In this document: in pieces, positions 7,308-10,764 of the stretch
How the letters are laid out: each line of letters begins with the position of its first letter
How positions within the stretch are numbered: position 1 is the first letter of the stretch
From: Deltaproteobacteria bacterium
Lineage (GTDB): Bacteria > Desulfobacterota > JAENJC01
Assembly (NCBI GenBank): GCA_016844545.1
Contig: JAENJC010000084.1
Coordinates: forward strand, 1 to 10,764
DNA: 10,764 bases
Direction: 5' to 3'
Position numbers and translations under genes: made by a program
The notes under the pieces: generated by a model
The model's database searches: none
What the model saw: the letters and a program-made list of their open reading frames with translations, nothing else
Told to the model about the DNA's origin: nothing

Positions 7308-7324
7308 GGACAACCTCCATCAAG

Positions 7325-8542
7325 TCAGATATTTATTAGTGCCCTCTTTTCAATAAGGCACTCCATCTCCCCATCCGTAACCCTTACCCCGACCCTGTCA
7401 CCTACTTTGACATCTGTAATACTCTTTACAACTGTCCCTGAAGAAGGGATAGTAGTTATGCTGTACCCCCGCTGCAATATGGCCAGGGGGCTCAGGGAGT
7501 TGAGGAGGCTTATATCTCTTTCAAGTTTCTTTTCAGAGAAATCCAGCTTTTGCCTTATTGAAAGATTCAACCTTAAGGTCATGTCGTCTAGCCTCTGAGA
7601 AAACTGGCGCACCCTGTCTATCGGGCTCCTGAGCCTCCCCTCAATATTTTTGAGATGGGAATTAAGGAGTGTTAAGCGCCCCTTTGAAATATGGCAGAGC
7701 CGTTTATAAAGGGTTTTGAGCCTCTCCTCAATGTCCGCTTTGTTCTGAACCACAAGTTCTGCGGCGGCGGAAGGTGTCGGGGCGCGGAGGTCCGCAACAA
7801 AGTCTGCAATGGTGAAGTCCGTCTCATGCCCAACTGCGGATATTACCGGGACCCTTGAGTTATAGATGGCCCTGGCCACCCCCTCGTCGTTGAAGGCCCA
7901 AAGGTCTTCTATGCTTCCACCTCCCCGGCCTACTATTATGACATCCAGGTCAGGAATGCCGTTCATGTCCCTTATGGCCTGTATGATCTCGGGAGGGGCC
8001 TCGACCCCCTGCACCCTTACAGGATATATCAGTATATGGAGATTTGCGAACCTCCTGTCCATGATATGGAGCATATCCCGAATTGCTGCGCCTGTTGGAG
8101 AGGTGATGACCCCCACCTTCTTTGGGACAGAGGGTATTGGTCGTTTCCTGGCTTTGTCAAAAAGCCCTTCTTTAGCAAGTCTCTCCTTCAGCTGTTCGAA
8201 GGCAAGCTGCAATGCCCCTGCGCCTACAGGCTCGATGTAATCGGCCAGTATCTGGTATTCGCCCCTTGTCTCATACACCGTGATGTTTCCCCGGAGTATT
8301 ATATGAAGGCCGTCCTCCAGCCTGAATTTCAGAAAACTGCCGCGTCCGCGGAACATCACCACCTTTATCTGGCTGTTCTCGTCCTTGAGCGTGAAGTATA
8401 TGTGGCCGGAAGAAGGGGTTCGAAGATTCGAGACCTCACCTTCGACCCAGACAAGGGCGAAGTTTTCTTCAAGCAGACCCTTAACCATAGATGTGAGCTG
8501 GGAAACAGTCAGGACAGGCTTCTTCTGGTCAAACATCTCCAT
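7325..8542 (-). CDS. xseA: Exodeoxyribonuclease VII large subunit
   Basis: XseA is the catalytic subunit of exonuclease VII, acting on single-stranded DNA in the cytoplasm during repair. The protein has 405 residues, at the short end but normal for many non-enterobacterial homologues. An N-terminal OB-fold (about 10-105) contains VWVEGEVSNLRTPSSGHIYFTLKD. The catalytic domain carries VGVITSPTGAAIRDM (143-157), GRGGGSIEDLWAFNDE (205-220) and GHETDFTIADFVADLRAPTPSAAAE (238-262). The C-terminal third is the long helical region, and GYSITT occurs near the end. The start is ATG 8542; a second ATG at 8536 (MFDQ...) is possible because GGAG overlaps the first codons and no strong upstream site is visible. 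It follows the peptidase gene by 31 bases. Confidence 0.96.
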   Translation of the reverse strand: MEMFDQKKPVLTVSQLTSMVKGLLEENFALVWVEGEVSNLRTPSSGHIYFTLKDENSQIKVVMFRGRGSFLKFRLEDGLHIILRGNITVYETRGEYQILADYIEPVGAGALQLAFEQLKERLAKEGLFDKARKRPIPSVPKKVGVITSPTGAAIRDMLHIMDRRFANLHILIYPVRVQGVEAPPEIIQAIRDMNGIPDLDVIIVGRGGGSIEDLWAFNDEGVARAIYNSRVPVISAVGHETDFTIADFVADLRAPTPSAAAELVVQNKADIEERLKTLYKRLCHISKGRLTLLNSHLKNIEGRLRSPIDRVRQFSQRLDDMTLRLNLSIRQKLDFSEKKLERDISLLNSLSPLAILQRGYSITTIPSSGTVVKSITDVKVGDRVGVRVTDGEMECLIEKRALINI

Positions 8543-8573
8543 GGATAAAGGCTACAACAAGACCGACGGCAAA

Positions 8574-9701
8574 TCAAGGGAATTGTGGTAAGGAGGCTAT
8601 AACGGACAACACGACAACGCTCCCGTTATAGAGGTCTTTGATATGTATGTGTTCTTCAGTGGAATGGACCTTCTGCATACCGGTAGATATATTGATTGCC
8701 ATTATCCCATTCTGGTTGAAGATGTTTGCGTCTGAACCGCCGCCGGTTGTCGTATGAACCGGCTCCAGGCCGCACTCTTTATATGTCTCGTCCAGAAATC
8801 TGAGGAAGGGGTCATTTTCGTCTATCCTGAATGCCTTGTACTCTTCACGGCTGGCAATTTCTAACTGCGCTCCATTCTGTTTAGCCAGGGTCTCAGCGGC
8901 ATTAAATAAGGCCTGTTTCGTATTCTCAAGGTCGCCTATATTCTGGCTCCTGAGTTCACCTTTGATTGTTACCTCTTTAGGAACCACATTGGTTGCAGTA
9001 CCGCCTTTTATTACGCCAATATTTGCAGTGGTTCCGGCGGTTATCCTTCCGTCAGGGACCTCGGATATTATCCTTGCGGCAACCCTTATGGCGCTTATCC
9101 CCTTCTCAGGCTCTATCCCTGCGTGAGCCGCCTTCCCTGTAATCTTCATCTCGTATGTGTGATGTGTGGGGGCTGCAATGACAATGTTCCCAACGCCCCC
9201 GCTGGAATCAAGCACCAGGGCATGTTTACTGCGAAGTCTTGTAAAATCCAGGTTCTTTGCGCCAAAAAGGCCGTTCTCCTCTGCGGATGTAAATACTATC
9301 TCCAGGTCGCCGTGCGGGATCTCCTTTTCATTAATCACCGCAAGGACCTCAAGTATCTGAGCCAGGGCACTCTTGTCGTCTGCCCCAAGCACTGTACTCC
9401 CTGTTGTCTTTATAACACCTTCCTCTATACTGAAGGCAATCCCTTCGGTGGGCTCTATAGTGTCCATGTGTCCGCTCAAGAGGAGCGGTGGAATATTGGG
9501 GTTAGTCCCTTTCTTAAGCGCTATGAGGTTAAAAGATCTGTCGTATTCCTGGAACTCCACATTACATCCGGTGTATTCAAGCCTCTTTTTAAGGAACTCC
9601 CCTATCTCTCTTTCATTGAAAGAAGGCGAGTTTATCCTGATAAGATCCGTAAAGGTTTCTATCAGGCGGTCCTGGTTGATGTATTGGGCAAGCTTCATCA
9701 T
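8574..9701 (-). CDS. PepT-like M20 family zinc metallopeptidase
   Basis: This cytoplasmic aminopeptidase-like enzyme probably cleaves small peptides with two zinc ions. In 375 residues the M20 metal ligands are in order: His78 and Asp80 in SGHMDT, Asp108 in GADDKS, catalytic Glu141 and ligand Glu142 in TSAEENG, Asp165 in VLDSSG, and His346 in KVHSTEEHIHI. His193 in AAHAGIEPEKG is the conserved residue of the lid/dimerisation domain. The overall sequence best fits the PepT-like subgroup rather than true tripeptidase PepT (about 410 residues). ATG codons at 9701 and 9698 are both possible; an in-frame TGA lies immediately upstream of 9701, and no strong ribosome binding site is seen. The start lies close to the inverted-repeat element, so any promoter must lie in or beyond that repeat. 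Confidence 0.9.
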   Translation of the reverse strand: MMKLAQYINQDRLIETFTDLIRINSPSFNEREIGEFLKKRLEYTGCNVEFQEYDRSFNLIALKKGTNPNIPPLLLSGHMDTIEPTEGIAFSIEEGVIKTTGSTVLGADDKSALAQILEVLAVINEKEIPHGDLEIVFTSAEENGLFGAKNLDFTRLRSKHALVLDSSGGVGNIVIAAPTHHTYEMKITGKAAHAGIEPEKGISAIRVAARIISEVPDGRITAGTTANIGVIKGGTATNVVPKEVTIKGELRSQNIGDLENTKQALFNAAETLAKQNGAQLEIASREEYKAFRIDENDPFLRFLDETYKECGLEPVHTTTGGGSDANIFNQNGIMAINISTGMQKVHSTEEHIHIKDLYNGSVVVLSVIASLPQFP

Positions 9702-9709
9702 TCAAACCA

Positions 9710-9864
9710 TTGACGACTTCGTAAAAAATCAAATTGCTGCGTTGCTCAAAACCTTCGTCATTCCAGCGTAGCTATAAGTACGCTTCATTCCTCAGGTTTT
9801 TCGCGCCTTGCACTTTGAGCTTTTTACTGTGTCGTCTAAATTTTGACTTTTTGAGACCATCAAA
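9710..9864. repeat. Long imperfect inverted repeat (MITE/REP-like element)
   Basis: Most of the 177-base gap between tlpA and the peptidase gene is a near-symmetric dyad centred at about 9774.5. Paired blocks are GACGAC (9712-9717) with GTCGTC (9831-9836), GTAAAAA (9721-9727) with TTTTTAC (9821-9827), TCAAA (9729-9733) with TTTGA (9814-9818), AAAACCT (9748-9754) with AGGTTTT (9794-9800), and AGCGTA (9765-9770) with TACGCT (9779-9784) around the loop GCTATAAG. An identical TCATTCC occurs on both sides (9758-9764, 9785-9791) and faces itself as an internal loop. A further GACTTTTTGAGACCATCAA (9845-9863) resembles the outer end again. It encodes no protein. I recall similar sequences as dispersed repeats in deltaproteobacterial genomes, but copy number cannot be seen here. 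Confidence 0.72.
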
Positions 9865-9878
9865 ATGAGGAGGAGAGG

Positions 9879-10415
9879 TTATTTCATCAGGTCCTGAATG
9901 GCCTGAATAATATCAGGTTTCATCCAGTCAAGGGGGCCAATGATCTTCTCTGCGACTATACCATTTTTGTCTATAATGAAGGTTTCAGGGACACCTGTTA
10001 TCCCGTAAGCAGACCCTGCCTCCCTGTCAGCGTCGTGATAAACAGGCATTCCATAGTTGTTCCTTTTCATGAAATCCCTTATCGTCTCTGCATTATCGTC
10101 TATGCTTACCGGAAGCATCACAAGGTCGGTCCCTTTGAATTTATTGTAAAGCGCATCCATGGAAGGCATCTCCTCGCGGCAGGGCGGGCACCATGTGGCC
10201 CAGAAGTTAAGCATAACCACTTTCCCCTTAAACTGGGAAAGCTTGACTGCCTTTCCATCCAGGTCATGCAGTATAACATCAACTGCGGCATCTCCCTTTT
10301 CCGGTATCTTTATTGCCTCTTCTGTACCTTCCTTTTTCCCTTTACAAGCGATAAGGGAGATGCAAAGCAGCAGGCTAATGCAAAGTAGGCTTCTTCTCTT
10401 CATCGTCTTGTTCAA
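9879..10415 (-). CDS. TlpA/ResA-like lipoprotein thiol-disulfide oxidoreductase
   Basis: This is a membrane-anchored thioredoxin acting outside the cytoplasm, probably reducing disulfides such as those of apocytochrome c. The N-terminus has basic residues (MKRRS), a hydrophobic segment and a lipobox LIAC with Cys24, so it should be a lipoprotein. The thioredoxin-fold domain begins near residue 43. Key features are [23 protein letters not shown] with the redox CPPC at 76-79, and the cis-Pro loop GVPETF (141-146). The start is uncertain: TTG 10415 has AGGAG six bases upstream, while ATG 10403 gives a cleaner signal peptide but a poorly placed site. Either way the gene overlaps yacG, by 41 or 29 bases. 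The cytochrome gene just upstream fits a role in cytochrome maturation, which is inferred. Confidence 0.92.
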   Translation of the reverse strand: MNKTMKRRSLLCISLLLCISLIACKGKKEGTEEAIKIPEKGDAAVDVILHDLDGKAVKLSQFKGKVVMLNFWATWCPPCREEMPSMDALYNKFKGTDLVMLPVSIDDNAETIRDFMKRNNYGMPVYHDADREAGSAYGITGVPETFIIDKNGIVAEKIIGPLDWMKPDIIQAIQDLMK

Positions 10416-10554
10416 CCTTTTCTCCTTTAATGAAATGCTCTCCGGAGGCCCAGCCGCCGAGGTCTTTGATCTTGCATCTTTCCGAACAGAATGGTCTTAA
10501 GGGGTTCCCCTGCCATTCAGTCTCTTTTTTACATACCGGGCATTTTACCTTCAT
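10375..10554 (-). CDS. yacG: YacG-type zinc-ribbon protein (DNA gyrase inhibitor family)
   Basis: YacG proteins bind zinc and, in E. coli, inhibit DNA gyrase by binding GyrB. This 59-residue protein reads [14 protein letters not shown], then [20 protein letters not shown], and has the family's four Cys in the CPxC...FCSxRC pattern with the NPxRPFCS and DLGxW signatures. The length is typical (about 60-65). The tail is acidic and Lys-rich ([10 protein letters not shown]). There is no Shine-Dalgarno before ATG 10554; instead a promoter-like pair ends six bases upstream, suggesting a leaderless transcript. The end of the gene overlaps the beginning of tlpA in another frame. Identification is from motif pattern and size; gyrase inhibition is known only for the E. 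coli protein. Confidence 0.9.
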   Translation of the reverse strand: MKVKCPVCKKETEWQGNPLRPFCSERCKIKDLGGWASGEHFIKGEKVEQDDEEKKPTLH

Positions 10555-10560
10555 AATGAT

Positions 10561-10589
10561 ATGTTAAGTCAGGAAAAATCAGTAGTCAA
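10561..10589 (-). promoter_or_regulatory. Sigma70-like promoter for yacG-tlpA
   Basis: On the - strand, TTGACT (complement of 10584-10589; 5 of 6 to the consensus -35) is followed by exactly 17 bases and TAACAT (complement of 10561-10566; 4 of 6 to the -10). Transcription would begin about at the ATG of yacG (10554). It lies just after the two stop codons of the cytochrome gene. Confidence 0.5.
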
Positions 10590-10593
10590 CTTA

Positions 10594-10764
10594 TTACTTA
10601 AACCCGCTTTTTTCCCTTATACACTTCCCTTCCGGTGTCTCTGCCTTGATGTGGCATCCGCCGCAGTCCTTTCTGGCAGGCATGACCGCAGTTCCAGGCT
10701 GGGCCTCTTTCTCTTTCCTGTCATGATACTGGGGGAACTGTCCAGGTGCAATTGTGCTTCCAGG
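10594..10764 (-). CDS. c-type cytochrome, C-terminal part (5' end outside window)
   Basis: The frame is open to the right edge; 56 residues and the stop are visible, with a second TAA right after the first. A single heme c motif CGGCH (residues 34-38 of the visible part) follows GTAVMPARKD, preceded by a charged segment (YHDRKEKEAQPG). After the heme site come only 18 residues, with one more Cys in EGKCIREKSG. No distal Met or further CxxCH is visible after the motif, so other hemes or ligands, if any, lie upstream outside the window. This is a heme-binding, exported protein; whether it is mono- or multiheme cannot be said. The TlpA-like gene downstream on the same strand fits a cytochrome context. 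Confidence 0.8.
   Translation of the reverse strand, partial: PGSTIAPGQFPQYHDRKEKEAQPGTAVMPARKDCGGCHIKAETPEGKCIREKSGFK

Noticed and set aside
9123..9713. A 196-codon open frame on the + strand opposite the PepT-like gene
   Set aside because: It lies wholly over the M20 metal-binding motifs of the real gene and has no family-like features or start signals.
9710..9864. CRISPR or tRNA/attachment-site interpretation of the inverted repeat
   Set aside because: There is no series of regularly spaced direct repeats, no cloverleaf and no integrase nearby; the symmetry is a single large dyad.

Overview
This window is a compact stretch of ordinary bacterial chromosome. It is nearly gap-free, roughly half GC, and rich in AGG (Arg) and ATA (Ile) codons throughout. 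Gene content (stand-alone PncC next to recA, a probable myxobacterial-type MXAN_5187-like protein, a CxxCH cytochrome, a lipoprotein thioredoxin, a beta-barrel outer-membrane protein) points to a Gram-negative, cytochrome-using bacterium of the Deltaproteobacteria/Nitrospirota type. That placement is an inference from gene content and codon use, not a measurement. 

Left half, + strand (1-5963): one tightly packed, possibly single transcription unit. It holds the end of pgpA (phospholipid synthesis), pncC (NMN deamidation), thpR (RNA 2',3'-cyclic phosphodiesterase), recA, ilvE (branched-chain aminotransferase), an orphan REC-AraC response regulator, a small secreted beta-barrel protein, an FSA/TalC-type transaldolase that appears to lack about 18-20 internal residues, and a protein of unknown function. 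Genes are separated by 25 bases or fewer, and several overlap. The unit ends at a hairpin that contains the stop codons of both converging operons. 

Right half, - strand, read from right to left: the C-terminal end of a c-type cytochrome; yacG (a zinc-ribbon gyrase inhibitor family gene of only 59 codons), with a good sigma70-like promoter placed so that its mRNA would be leaderless; a TlpA-like lipoprotein thioredoxin overlapping yacG; a 177-base gap filled mostly by a long imperfect inverted repeat; a PepT-like M20 metallopeptidase; xseA and xseB (exonuclease VII); ispA (farnesyl diphosphate synthase); and a 66-residue protein of unknown function. The xseA-xseB-ispA order is a familiar bacterial arrangement. 

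I see no rRNA, tRNA, CRISPR array, transposase, phage gene or defence system. The unusual points are local: the internal deletion in the transaldolase, the inverted-repeat element, the leaderless-looking yacG promoter with its overlap into tlpA, the shared-stop hairpin, and the orphan regulator beside an outer-membrane protein. I do not find a convincing undescribed multi-gene system.
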